This document shows positions 22,501-37,000 of a stretch of 64,000 bases of DNA, piece by piece. How positions within the stretch are numbered: position 1 is the stretch's first letter; each line of letters begins with the position of its first letter. The notes under the pieces were generated by a model. It was not told the DNA's origin. It was given only the letters and a program-made list of their open reading frames with translations, and did not search any database. The translations under genes were made by a program, and so were the position numbers. This DNA is from Musa acuminata AAA Group. Lineage: Eukaryota > Streptophyta > Magnoliopsida > Zingiberales > Musaceae. Location of the stretch: positions 11,100,001-11,164,000 of the forward strand of contig NC_088340.1 of the NCBI RefSeq assembly GCF_036884655.1, written 5' to 3'.

Positions 22501-25500
22501 CCATCCTGGGAGGGAGCATTTGGCTTTCCACATGCGGCGTCTGCCAATATTGCTGCCTGCTTTAAATGAATGGATTCCAGCACGTTGTCCCGAGTGTTGT
22601 CTATTGCTGCGGGCGACCCCACAAGATGTCCTGTAGCTATTTAATAGCTTCAGAGAATCTGCTAAACGCATGGAGCGAAGTCAAATTCCTGCTGGCAGAA
22701 ACCATCTCTGTCTCTCACCCATGGAATACCCGTACAAACACATGGCTGCAATGCATTGCAACATTTTGAGGTGCCATTCCAGACTTTTTATCCTTCCACC
22801 TAAACTTCTCGTTTCGTTAGTTTTTTTTTTTTTTAAATTGATATCTCATGCAATAGGAAGCACAGATTTAGGCACGTTGGAGCCAACAAGTGTTTTGAGT
22901 TCCGATTTGATGTGCAACAAGCAGTTTGGAGCACGTATGTGATTCCAGCAATTTCCACAAATCAAAGTCTTAAGAGAGAGCAACCTGACATATATGAGCA
23001 AGTGTTCGAGACTTCATGGAAGAAAGTATCGTTTCGCATCGCAACTCAAGTCACGGTGCCGGCTGCCAATCGCAGCCGAGTTGAAGCAGCGTGTTTTCGC
23101 TGCATGTTAAATCGTGAATTTAAGTCGGGCAACGTAGCATTTTTCTCATTAAATAATCCGCACCTCAATGCTGTCGCGTCTTCTGACCTCCATGGGTTTC
23201 AATCACAGTTGATGTGCAACGTGTAACAATCAGCTCTGTCCGTTCTCAGCATAAATAGCGCCCGTTGCAGGTCCGCTGTCCGACCCATACTTCGCTTTTC
23301 TACGCTCATTCCATCATTGCCCCGAGTGAGTCCTCCTCCGGCTCCGGTGAAGGTGGCGACCACGGTTTTGTTGTCACGGCTGCCTCAGATTCGCTTGGTG
23401 CAGGTCGGGAACGCTTTGATCCGGACGCGGACGAGCCAGATCCCGCCTTGCACCAACTGAATCGGAGGCGGACAGCGACCATCTCGACCTCCCTTCCGCC
23501 CGTCCGCCCCATTTCTTGGATCCCATCTATCCATGGTCAGATCGAGCCCATCTCTTCCTCTTTTTATGTTTTATTTAGTTGATCGTTCTGGAGCATCGAG
23601 ACCTTATGGAGGTCCTTTGAATTACCGGTGAACATCTCGGCGCCGAGCTGTGGCTTCCATCTATTTCGGAAAACTTAACCGGTCTTGTCTGATTTGATTC
23701 AGCTATTAGATTGGTGGTAGGTTTCGGTTGTCTGGCGGCAATTGGTTGTTGAAGATCGCTTCTGATCGAGTGTTTCAAGCTTTTGCAAAACTCAATCTTC
23801 TGCAGAAATTTTGGGATCCACTATGGTTTTTCGTAATCTGCATCTAGTATGCGTGGTAGATCTGTCTCTGAGGTTCATCCCGATTCGCCATTCATGCTTG
23901 TGAAGCACTAGCAGTACGTGCAATTGGATGTTTTGCCTGCTCAGATGTTTTTATTTGTCTCTATAAAATTCATCCTGATTGTCAACCTGATCGTGAGCTT
24001 AAGGCTAGTGAAATCCCTGGAACTATTAATTGTTCTGTTGTTCTTCTTCCCTTATCGTTTCTCTCCTAGTTCTACACCAGTCCATGAAAAGGGGAAAAGA
24101 ACGCCAGCTTCTTAGCCTACTTACACATCTGACTCGATCACGAACTTCCTTCCTGTTCAAAATGAGTTGAACCAACATTTACATAAACATTTTCTTTCAT
24201 GAGCTGCTAAGACTACTTGATTGATTTCCTATAATCATTGTGTGGCTTTCGTTCAAAATCGTAATCGTTCGAGTTAGTTTAATCGTGATTTTGCCTTAGG
24301 ATTTGGATATATGATCAGAATCGTGCAAATATATTCTTTATCAATACAAATACCTCAAAATTGGGGTGCGTAGCACATTTCTAAGAGTAATCCTTAGAAT
24401 ATGGTATTGTTGATGTTTTATTTGCTATGCCATGTAGCTGCTTTATTAATGTTCGTTGGTTGCTCTTGTGGCTTCTGTATTTTGTTACTTATTGTCTTTG
24501 GCAGAATTTGGAAGTGTATAAATTAAGTTTTGGTGTCTTAGATATTCGCAGCTACTGTAGCCCGAAAGATTATTATTGTGAAAGATTGTGAAGAATCCAC
24601 AGCTCAATTACCTTTAAATTGAGGATACTACAGAGTTTTTCTCTACTCCAATTAATATAATTATTTCAAGTGATCCAAGATGAGGAAGAGAAGATCCATA
24701 GGATCGATCCAAGACATGAGAAATGATTTGGTAAGCTTGCTTCAGCACCAGATACAGGTTTCATCACCGAGGACTCTTAGAGTTGACCTTCATAGTTGGG
24801 AAAAGCTCAAAATGGGATTAAACATTTTATTAGCAAGCTTAAAACACCTGTTACAAAATACAAATCTTTTCCTAGTACCCATGAGTTTTTTTTTTTTTTT
24901 TTCATTTGTTAAAACTTCTTTACTTTCTCTGCATATTTGGATATTGTTCTTCTTTTCCTGACATTTTTTACATGTTCTCTATTTGTGTATATCGATATTA
25001 ATATCAGGAACTCTCAAATAGGAATTAGATACATCAGATTTGAAGCCGAGCTGAACTCACTTGTATCCTGATTTGTAAAAGTTCTAAGCCTTCAATCTGA
25101 AACAGTGCCGAGAAGAGGTGGAGGGAGATTGGGTGACAATTAATTGAAACAGAAATACAGAGAAATAGGGCAAATTATTTGTGTACAGAGAAGTAGCACA
25201 TATCGGTCGTATCTGACACACATATCTTGCCTCAACCAATAAACTTGTGATCTGGATCGTTGGAGTCGAGGTGTACTTTGGATTGGTAAATAAACTTATT
25301 CCTCATCCAGCTTAATTTTAGCTGGATCTCGTTAGGTCCTGGTTAGAAATGTCATCAATGTCTATACTTTGCAATCATTTGTTGGTTGGCCACAGTCACA
25401 GAACTTTAGGTCATATATTAATGGGGATTTGTATTGGCTCTTTACTTTGCCCTTTGCGCATAAGTGCTTCTTTCGATTACTTATCTCGACATGCCACCAT

Positions 25501-26800
25501 GTATCTGTCGCCTGTATATTGTGGCCAAGAATGCTTGTTTCTTCTACCAATCTGTATATTGTGCTGAAGAACACGTTTGTGCTTCGTATCGTTCGGAAGG
25601 TAGGAGAACATAGAAAAAAAGGGGAGAAGGTCAATAATTATTAAGAGATCGAAGATATTTTTAGTTCTTAATTCTTGCGAGGACAGGTTCTAGAATCAAG
25701 ATAAGATTGATCCCTTTGTGGACCAATCTTTTTTAATTCGGTCTTTCTTAAATTTTGAGTAGTTGCTGAATTATAGAAGCTACTTTCAATCGTCAGATGA
25801 TTACAGAATCAATTTCAACGCTTCATTTCTGGAAGAATATTTCATTATAGTGCTTCCGATAATGTTTCGAGCCCAATTCAAAACTTTAATGTAGCGATGA
25901 CTACAAGTCTGCATGAGCTGGAAGGTGATTAATTTTCTTTTCATCCTCTTATTTTGTGCCAAGTCTGCTTTGTCTCATGTAAATCTTGAGTTCAAAGTTG
26001 TCAGATGAGATCAGGCCATCGATGGACCGTCTTGTCCTGTTGTCCTGTTTAGCAACTATTCCTGTAGACCAAGTTGGTGTGATGCTAACGATAACTTGGG
26101 GTATTCAAGTCATAGTCCACGTGTTCCCATTTCCACAAGCCATGCGATCACAATAGCATACCAAAACAAGGAGAAGCCTACCATGACCGAACAGGGCCAC
26201 CGTCATGGGAACAACCTGTCTCGATGGATCAGATCACTCACTGACCTTGCACGCGTGACGTGGTCTCTGATGACGGGGCCGATATTTTTGGGTCCCAGTC
26301 ACTGAGAGAAATCGCCGCAGTTGGAATCGTCCCACCTTCGCCGCCCACAGGACTCCCAAACTCCACCTACGGTGTGAGGGCCCACGTATGCGAACCATTA
26401 ATATTTGATTTGGTCACCGTGCCGGTTCCAGAACGGGGACGTGTTGACGGGCTTCTTAGGAAAGCGGTGTTATCGAGTGATTTCATTCTCGCGAAGCGAC
26501 GCGCGAATCGAGCCCCTCGAGGGAATTGAGACGAGGGCGCAAACTCTCCGGGAACTCGAGAACCTCGCCGACCACGGAAACCCTCCGTCGGGCCCCCAGC
26601 GATGAAGCAGCTCGTCTCACGCAAACAAAAGCCATTGGTCCTTTTTCTAACGTCTCTTTTTTAGGTGTCTCGATCCTGAACTGACCGAAGCAAATCTCGA
26701 ATCTACGCCAGTGAACGGACGAGATTGGTCTCCAGATTCCACACGTACGATGGGTTTGTTGTACGCATAGGATATCACATGCGGACGCACAGCAGTAGAC
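19505..26800. other. Long gene-poor spacer with transposon-like debris
   Basis: No gene is supported over 7.3 kb. Around 20930-21380 are phrases typical of old Ty3-gypsy LTR ends (AGAGGGATCAAATTGAGAAA, then CTTTTGGTGCAGGTGG). At 21640-21800 is similar non-coding repeat debris. A GC-richer island at about 22200-22700 has long open frames on both strands but no recognised protein. The 23240-23540 stretch, with a CATAAATAG motif at about 23250 and a GC-rich follow-on, could be the 5' end of an unrecognised transcript. I could not connect it to any exon. Confidence 0.4.
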
Positions 26801-28035
26801 GATATATATATGGAGGAGCGGGAGGACCCGTCGAGACCGAGGCGGAGAAGGGGAAGGGAAAAGAATAGAGGAAGGCGAAGACCCCTCCGTAAACCCTACC
26901 TCTTCTCGATTCCTACCATCTTCGGTCGACCTCCGGCTACCCACTCGACGGCGGATTGGATCCAATTGCGTCGCCGGATGTCGCGGGAGGTTTTGTAGAA
27001 TGGGACTGGAGTCGTCCGGCGGGTCTCCTCGGCTGGAGAATCGGGCGATCGACTCCTTTCGCTCTCTGCTTCGACCGATCGGACGTTAGCGACGCGATAC
27101 ACATCGCTGGTGGAGTTATGGATGGGGGAGGGATTGGAAAGAACAAGCCGCAAGCGTTCCGTCCTTATGAATCGTCGCAATCTTCCTCCGGACCCTCTCT
27201 GGTTTTCGGCGAATCTTGCGCGACTGCGAAACGATCTGTATGTCTTTTAAGACTTTACCTTGATCTTATCCTTTCTGTATTTAGCTTTGGTTTATCTTGA
27301 TCGGGAATTCTTTTATTTGATTATATATTCTCATGTACTTTTTATTATTCATAATCATGGATGCCTCAAGTTTTAGCGCATAAAGCAAAATTAATCTTGT
27401 AGTCACCAGGATGGGCATGATATTATCTTCTGATTAATGGCGACGTTCTTGCCTCAAGTTCTTCAGGCATGTCAGCACCGAACCATTCCTGGATATGAAG
27501 TTCTGGTTGGTCATTATAAGTCATATGCGGAGAAAATATTTTCTGTATCTGCTCAGAGTTTAGCTCAAGTGAGGCCAATAGAATGCATGAAATAAAGTCA
27601 ATGACAACCATTCTGTTGTTAATTGTCATTCTTGGAGGCCAACAGTTGTGGCAACTGTGCCTTTGATCATCTGGTTGGACAAAAAGCTTTCATTCTAATT
27701 GCTTTATGTCACTATTTAGTAATAAGCTGTTGCTTGTGCCCAAGAAAAAAGTAGCCTTTAGAAGTCATGAGAGGGATATGGTCAAGGTAATAAGTGCAAA
27801 TTTCTAAACATGAACATCCTCGTGTTGAAAGGACCATCTGTCCCATGTCATCATCACTACATCACCAACGGAACCATTAGATGGGAAGATAAATTATTGC
27901 TTGTCCACAAGAAATTTCCCATGCACCGAAGGATCAACATCATCTACTCATTGCTGTTGGCTGGGTAGGAGAATTGAGCTTTCTGCTTAACACAAAAAGA
28001 TTAAACTTTCTCAGACAAGGAGGCTTTTATCCTTT

Positions 28036-28091
<56 letters not shown>

Positions 28092-31000
28092 TCTATTCTT
28101 CTTTTTGTGTTTATATTCCTTTCTTCTTTCCATTCTGTTCTCCCTCTGCATTTGCACAAGCTGTAAACAAGTTTTGAACAGACTGAAACAACCCTACAAC
28201 TGTGTATAATCATTGATCCAACAAAACTCTTCAGTATTATATTTATAAAATTTTTGATGAAACTTGATAATGCATGATCTTCATCATTAGTGATTAAGTC
28301 TTTGGATAGTGAAACTGAAGCCTAGTTCTTATAGCTAATCACCTGCACAACACATTTGTGGTTATTCTGGTCGAAGTGCTCTGTAGTTGCCCTTGCACCA
28401 AGTCCACAACCACTTTTTTTTTTTAATTGGCCATTGAACATTTGCCAGTTCACACACATTCTCTGGTCAATAATATTTTTATTTAGTTCATCTTTTCAAG
28501 TGAAAATGCAACAACAAATTACTGCAGATAAGCTCAACAGTTTTTTATTGTCTCATCCACGTGTGTAGCCTTAAGTGTATATCAATTGACCTAGCTATCA
28601 AATTTCATACATCTGAAAATTATTTTTGCATGAAATTGTGTTAATCAATTTTGTTCAATACATTTTAAATTGATGCCATTAGTGTTCAGCCATTCTAGGT
28701 GAACATTTTATATAAGTAATTCTGAAACAGTTTCATCTGTGGTAGTAACTGTGGCAAAGAAATCATGATGTTTTGGTGATGTTTTATATATTTGCAGCTA
28801 GTTGAAAAGCTAACCAAAGGCATTGTTGAAACATACCGCAAATGCAACCCTGGTTTCAAGTACTCTAATGCATCGAACTGGAAGCGCTTCCTTACAAATC
28901 CTTCTACTGGAGTAAAAAATGATGGCTATGACAATGCATATTCAGATCTTATTTTGTATGTAAATCTTGTATTGTGTTCAGGCTCGAAACAGAGGTTAGT
29001 TCTTCAACTCATTAATAGCATTTATGTTGTACTTCATCTTCATTGTATGGCATGTTGTGTGTTATAGCAAAACTATTTGATAGAGCATGACAAAGAATAT
29101 TTTGTCCTTGCTTGTGTTATATGTTGTCAGAAGTGGAAGGCTTTAATCTGGGGGCATGAAACTGCCATTTCGCCGAGTTAGTCAAATTAGCAACAGTGAG
29201 ATAAATTAATATGCACTGTGGAAAATATACTTCCTACCGTCCTACAAAGAATCTTGGAAATGTTAAGTAGTGTTAAGAATAATATTATATAAATATAAGG
29301 ACTTTCCAGGACAAAATCTTGCAAGTAGAAGTTTTTGGAATAAACTAGCTAGCTATTCAGATAATAAGAAATAGTTGCAAGTAGGAAGGTATTGCATGGG
29401 AAGTTTCTACTCAAGCAATCATAAACTATAGACACAAGATTTTCTAAGCCCCAAATTTCTAAATTTTCAATTAAGGTTTCCTTATTTTTGTTTAATTTCT
29501 TGCAAATAGGAGACATGTTTAACAAGTTTGTGATGCAGTGCATGGTGAGCAGTGAATGCTCTAAGTTCCAAGACAATAAATCCCAAGCTCAATCCTATCA
29601 AATTTCAAAAAAATGATTTGTATCTTGAGATAATTATGAAAATTCAAAATCACCAAAGTACAATGCACCATGAATTTAATATGTATTGTAATTTGTGTTT
29701 GACTTTTAGTAAACTGTGACTCATTAATTAGGTAATTGAGGGATTCAATGTACAAGAGATCTATAAAAGGGAAAGAAGGAAGATTGGTGGGGTATTCTAG
29801 TTTTTGAAACCTTATCGAACTTTTGTATTTCGAGTTATTAGCCCTTAGTATCTCTTGAAATAGAGAGAGTTCTCTTTGTTCTCCCATATCTCACTTCTTT
29901 TCTCACCCTCTCCTTCTCTCTTCTTTTTTGTGTCACATCAGTTTGTGTGAGAAGTTTCCCTTTTAATAAATAGAAGATCCTACTGTGAGAGTCACTAGTT
30001 CCAAAGTTCTCTTAATTTTCAGTTAAGGTACTTGTTTGTTGTTTCATTCTTATAACCAGGAAATAGTTATAGCAACTTTGCATAAGAATTTCCTCCTTTA
30101 AACAAATGAAAAATGCTGGTAGAGACTGACTATAACAGAAAACGTTTTAATAGTCATTTTGGGATACAAATATTGTGATTTTATTTTTCTAAATGAGCTC
30201 CTGGGGATGTCTATTCATTTTGTAGCCATATGAACCAAAATCTACTTTGATTATTATTGTCCTTTTAAGTGTTGCGAGGAAAAATGGTTCATCAAGGACA
30301 AGGAAATTACAAGTATATGGATTGCTTCCAGGTTTTATTAAATCCCTGTTTTGCATAATTTTGAATGAATTATTTGGCATCACTAAGATTGACACCAACA
30401 GATTGCAATATTTTCTGGTGACAGCCTTTTAATTCTTCAAACTACTGCAGTAATAAACTGCAAGCTAGAAACGGATGAAGATCAACTTAAAATGAAATGG
30501 TGACTGAACAAATAGGATTAGATTATGACTGAATATATAGAATGCAACTTTACTGATTTCAAATGAAGAAATGAAGGTGTACTTGAAGTAGATGTTTCAT
30601 ATGATACAAAGATCCAAGATGTTTCATTACTTTGGATCAATTGGATAATTGAAATGTATATTACTACGAAAATCATGTAAAGATAACCAGTTGAAAGCCA
30701 TTTAATGCATCAAAAGTAAGATGCTGTTTTAGATTTTCAATTAGGCTAAGATTACTATAATGAAGAGAGGAACAATAGAGTGGAATTGAAGAGAATCAAC
30801 CAAACAGAAAATTTTGGCTTTCATATAAACTCAATAGTGGAAAGGGCCTTAATCAACTTCAATTAGTCTGGACCTGAGCTGAGTTGCCACTATGAGAAAC
30901 AGAGAACAGAAAGATATGGAACAAGCAGCCATAAAGGACATTATGGGCTTTCATGTGACCATAGCATGTGTCTGGTGATCAAATGAATAGGGAAAGAATC

Positions 31001-34000
31001 CTGTAGTCAGCCTAGCTAGTTGGCACCTAAAACTCTTCCTTTTTCTAAAGCATTGGTAACTAGTGGGTATAAGATGCATGAAGACTGGGATTGTAGTTCT
31101 GACATATGTGCATGGGGATTCAAATGCCTTGTTGTTGTATTTGTCAGCCATCCTTCCATGTATACTCTTATAAGTTATATGCTATAACCACCATATGGAG
31201 TCTTTTAGGAAATGGACTAATTTGCCAAAACTATATGACTAAAGGTATCTGAGAAAAGTAAATCTGCCAAACTTCAACCAATATCTGCAGATCTAAATAT
31301 TTTGCCTCAAAATAAATTGCAGATAATTTGTTGTTTTGGAAATCTTAGGTACATTGTTAAAGACATACTTGGCCAAGGTACATTTGCTCAGGTTGCTAAA
31401 TGTTGGGACATGGAGACCAACAATTATGTTGCCATTAAGATTATCAAAAATCAGCCTCAGTATTATCGACATGGAGTATTTGAAGTCCATATTCTGTCAA
31501 TGGTAAGCAAACTTTGTAGTGGAACTTCTTATTTATGCAACATTACTGTGTATATTCACACATTCCTATTTACATAGTAAATGTATTTATATATATAGAA
31601 TATGTTCATTCTTGCTCACAAATATATAGATGTCTGTATATATTTATAATAGTGGACAATTGTAGCCTCAGATATGTATGTATTTATAGGTACTGTATTG
31701 AAGCATTGCTTACCCGTAAACTTAATGTATTTATTTTGCAGCTCAATCAAAAGCTTGATCCTGATGATGAGCATCACATTGTGCGCATGCTTGACTATTT
31801 TTTATTTCAAAATCATCTTTGCATTTCGTTTGAAATGCTTGGGTCAAATCTGTAAGCTAAAATTTGTAGCTTTCTCTTGACTTTTGAAAATTCTTTATAT
31901 ATATTATTGTATATCATATTAGATTAATCAGCTGATGATGTTTGTTGACATTCTAGGTATGAGCTAATAAAAGAAAAAAAGCATAATGGATTTACATTGG
32001 ATGTCATACAAGACTTGTGTAAGCAGGTGTTACTTGTACTTTTCTACATTCTCCTTCACCTGATTCAAATTGATGTGGTCCTTGAATCTTTTTCTCTATT
32101 TTCTTCAGATCTTGGATGCATTAATCATCACAAGATATGCTGGTATTATCCATTGTGATTTGAAGCCAGAGAATATCCTTATATGTACAAGGTGAACTTT
32201 TTGTCGGTTACAATTTGAACCTAGTTGTAGGATTTTTTTATTACTCTTGAACTTTAAATGTGGCATCTTGAACTACACAGTGAGAAACCACCAAAAATTA
32301 AAGTAATTGATTTTGGGTCGGCTTGCTTCATGAGTAAGACAATATACACATACATTCAGGTTTGAATACTGATTTGGTCTTGCAATGTATTAATTATTTG
32401 ATTTATTTTATATGCAAGATGTTTTATTCATCAGCTTCTCTCTTAGAATTCTTATTAGTTCATTATTTTCTACTGTGCAGAGTCGTTATTACAGGTCTCC
32501 AGAAGTTCTCCTTGGCTACCCGTATCCTTGATGATATTTGAACATGATGTATTTAGAACTTCCAACTGGAGAAGTAATCATTTCAATTCATGTATTTTAG
32601 GACTCTCTGCTGCTATATGCTCATATCTGATCAACAGAATAGGTCTGGTTTCCACACAGTTTCTCATTCTGTGGATCTCAAACGAGCTTTGTTGACCAAG
32701 AGTTTCCATTTATACCAAATTTTCAGTATACTTTACTAGAATTATACAACAAGCTTGAGATTGTAGCTTAACATGTAGTAGATATACAATTGCCATTGAT
32801 ATGTGGTCACTTGGGTGCATTGTTGCTGAGTTGTACTTGGGTTTCCCTTTGTTTCCTGGGGAGTCACAATTTGATGTTCTAAAGAGGATGACTGAAATAC
32901 TTGGGTATATCTCACTTGGTTAAAAAATTTTGCTACTTCTATCACACATGTTCTTTTTTTACCAAGAACATTAAAGATGCATTGCATACATGCTTCCTTA
33001 TGTTTGCTTTTTTTCATTGCATTGAAATTTTTATAAGCATGCAAATGGGTTCCCTACACAGCTTAATGGCGAGAAAAGGTCAATGTAGCTGACCGCAAAT
33101 AGTTGAGACATTATGGCTTGTTGTTTTGTTGTTGATACAAATTAACTCTACTTTGCACCAATTACATTTTTCTTTCCAACTTTCCCATAAGGCACAAAGC
33201 CAGTTACTGTTTATCACTATGATCCTATAAAATTAACATTTTTTTTCAATCTATTTTGATTATTTTTACAATAAACCAGTCATGATTTTCAAATTTATCT
33301 TCAAGTTGCATATGAGGTTGAATAAATTTTTGAAAAAAATGGAACACTTCTCCTAATGCAAAATATTCTTTTTTGGCTTTACCATGTTGTGCTATATTAT
33401 AATTTTCATAAGCTTCCATCTTATTGAGTGACTTTGTACAGTGATCAGCCTCCTGATAATCTCCTTAGGAATGCAACCAAGACAAATAATTTCTTTAAAC
33501 ATGTTGGTAGCATAAACCAGTTGGTGGATGACCAGTCTGTCAAGATAAACAGCAGCGCTTACCAAATTCTAAATGAAGAGGAATTTGAAATTGTGAGTCC
33601 TTTGGTACTTATTATCAATTCAATGTTGAACTAAAATGAGACTTTTATCTTTAGTGCCTTACAGTTGTTATTGTTTCCAGAGGGGATTAAAAAGGCCAAA
33701 GATAGGGAAAAAATATTTCAGTTTTGTGAAACTTGAAGATATCGTTGCAGAAAAAGCTTACAGGAAAAACTTGCCAGATGAACAATTTGACAAAGGTTAG
33801 CGTCATATTCTTATTTGTTTTCCTGAAGAATAATGACCATAACATCGGACACTTAAGTATTTAACAGGTACATATTGTCTGTCTTCTATTATATACTTCT
33901 GATTGAAATCTTGTCACAGAAAGTGCAATGTGCTTGGCATTGATTGATTTCTTAAGGGGCCTTCTTGAGTTTGATCCTGCCAAACGATGGTCACCTTTGC

Positions 34001-37000
34001 AGGTTAGTGAAATCATCTGGTCTGTAGAATTTTCTTTACTTCCTTAGTGTTTGATTTACTTGTCTGATCACAAATATAATCTTTGATCTTTATCTGGCTG
34101 CTGTCTCAGGCTTCACACCATCCATTTGTTACTAGAGAACCCTTTTTGTTCCTTTACAAACCTCTTCCAGAGACTCCACTCACTGTGAGTAGATTTAGTG
34201 TACCAAGATATTAATAATCATCACATGGTTAATGTCTATGTCAAGTTATGTGTGTCATCCATTCCATCAGAAATGCATAATGAATAGCATTAATTGTTAT
34301 GTTGATCTTCTCCATTTAGTTGCAAGCTTTAGTTATATGATGTTTTCTGAGATGAAGTCCAAAGCTTCCTAAACATGTTTGCTCTTTGTATTATGTAAAT
34401 CTAGTGCATATAGGTTTTTCTCCCAGCAATCTGTAAGTATTTGTTGGTAAACTTAGGTAGTGTGGCTTTTTTGACAACTCAAAAATCAAGTTTATGCTGG
34501 CCAGGGTCATCTCCAGCCCACATAATGGATATATGAAATAGGGTGACATTTTATTTACATTCAGGTGCATGGCCAGCCCTCGTCATATATATATGAAATA
34601 GGGTGACATTTTGTTTTCATACTTTTTCAGCCAGTTTCTCATGCTCTTCAAGTGGAACATGATCCGAGGCAAGGACACCAGCTAGCAGCTGGTCTCTCTC
34701 CAGAGGTCTGTCTGTAAGGTTTTATAGTCTCTTAAGCTATTAATAAAAAAAGTGTAATCAACAGATTCCTTTTCTGATACTGTTTCTTATTATGGTACCA
34801 ATACTTCTGCTAGTGTTTTCTTAAATGAATGAAGGCATCTTGTACATTTTGTTGTGAAATTGCTATAATGACTTCTGTTTTCACTTCTTAGGTTGCAAGT
34901 ATGAACAAATATCTTCCACAGAATAGCTCTAAGGTTTTACTGGCGCCTTCATCCTATGAAAGTAGCTATGGCAGCTCAGAAAGCCATGGAAGCTATAATT
35001 ATAGTGCTAGTCTTGGAAGTGGTTGCAGAAGTTATTCATTAAAAAATAGCATGTTGGATTACTCACCAGTCCATTCTTCCCTTTTCCAAAGTGCTAAAAC
35101 AGGGGGATCTGTCCTTGGTGTTAGTGCGGATGCTAGACATGTTCCATTCTGTCATGGGAATGGTTTTGGTGTAACTCCTAGTTACAATTTCTGGCCAACG
35201 TCCCTAGGAGCCAGCCCCTCTCAATTTACTTATCCAAGCTTGAAAGTCCAAGAATCAAAAATGTTTCAAGGAGAGTATGCTTGCCATTCCCCAGCAGAAG
35301 GCAGCTTTCATGATTTTCCATGGGGCAAAGCTTCTAAATTTGTTAGAGAAGGCAAACATGCCTATAATGGATCGTTGGGTATTCAACCTCATGAAAATTC
35401 ATTCAAGTACTATCATGGCCTTTGTGATGATGAGACGAGCTCTAGTTATGAAGACTCAAATCATCAAAGATTTGTAAGTTCTAGTACTTTTTCAGCCTTT
35501 CATCATTCTAACAACAGGACACAAGGTGGGTTCGGAAGTTTGCCAATGTTTTAACTCTTCTGATAGGACCCTCTTAGCTGTATGTATATGTGACTTAAAT
35601 GCTTTATCTTGGTTATTTCAGAAGTGTCATGGGACAAGCCTGAATCAAGTTACTTACCATTTGGTCCTGGAGATTGGGATCCCAATTATAGGTACAAGAT
35701 GTACCTTCTTGCTTATTCACTCAGTATTTTACACTATACTGCAGCTCATCTTACTAAAATTTGCTCTATATTGATGTATCTTGACTATTTTCTAGTCAAC
35801 TACTTATATGAGATGCTTCGTATTTATCCACATGTTGCTTTTGACTATCCTGCAGCTCCTCTTTGTAAATATGCTTGCTTTTTTGATATATTTGAATTAT
35901 TTTCTACTTGAGATTGTATATCTCTGCTCTTATTCTAAAACAAAATGAGTGAGGATATAAAACAGCATAGTCAATGAAATAGTCAAGAAAAGAAATTCTT
36001 GCAATTTTCTTGATAGAAAAGTGTGTATCAATTGAATACAGATAAACAGTTATCCTTGACACAGTATATGATAACAGAAATAACATAAAATTAATGGTAA
36101 ATTTGATGAAATAAAAATAATAACAATGAGAAAATATATTATTGTGATTTGTTATAAAACTGACACAACAGACTGATACCAATTCAGAAGAGAAAGATGT
36201 ATGATGTGAATATCTTAGGTCCAGGGACAAAGTTCACTTGAGATTGCAAAACTAGATAACTATTTTAATTGATTAGTGAAACAAGATTACAAGAAGGCAC
36301 GCGATAGATATGAGAATTGGAAGCAAAGCTTTTTTCATTGTTATAGCATTGTTTGGAGAGCTCAAAGTTTGACTAAGGAAAGAAATTGCATTGGTACTGC
36401 ATTTACAAACAAAAAGTGGCTAGGTGATTCACCGACGACTCTCAGCTCAAGCCTCAAGGCCTGATACCTCATAACTCAGTAATTGCTTTTTCTTTCTCTG
36501 TGAACAAAGATGAGGGGATCTTATGTTAGCCCTTCTGCAAGCCAGGGGGGCTACACATCACCCTAGGCTTCCCCCCCCACCCCTCCTCAATATTTTCATT
36601 TTTGTTGATCCCTTCTACTCCTGCATTCCAGATAAGCAGTAACTATCATAATAATATTACAAGAGAACTTTGGGAAGACTATGTTACCAGTCATACTCTT
36701 AGCATGTTTTTAGAATTTGGCATATATTGTCTGGTAAAAATTGTCTATGATGCTATAATTTGATAAAGATATTGGATTTAACTATTACTTTATATGTTCC
36801 AGTGATGAATCCTTGGTTCAAGGAGATTGCTCTGAGATCAATTCTCTGGCTTTAGGGTTTGACAGTGTTATCCGCCTTGGTTGCTCAATCGATTTGAGTA
36901 ATCAAACAAGTGGAATTGGTACTTTCCCCTTGAACCATCAACAGGCACTTGTGGGCTCAAATTATATGTATGCAGATTCAAGGTGTGGTCTCCTTCTCTT

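Noticed and set aside
26483..26965. 160-codon minus frame upstream of YAK1
   Set aside because: It lies over the kinase gene's promoter and leader on the opposite strand and shows only low-complexity Arg/Ser composition.
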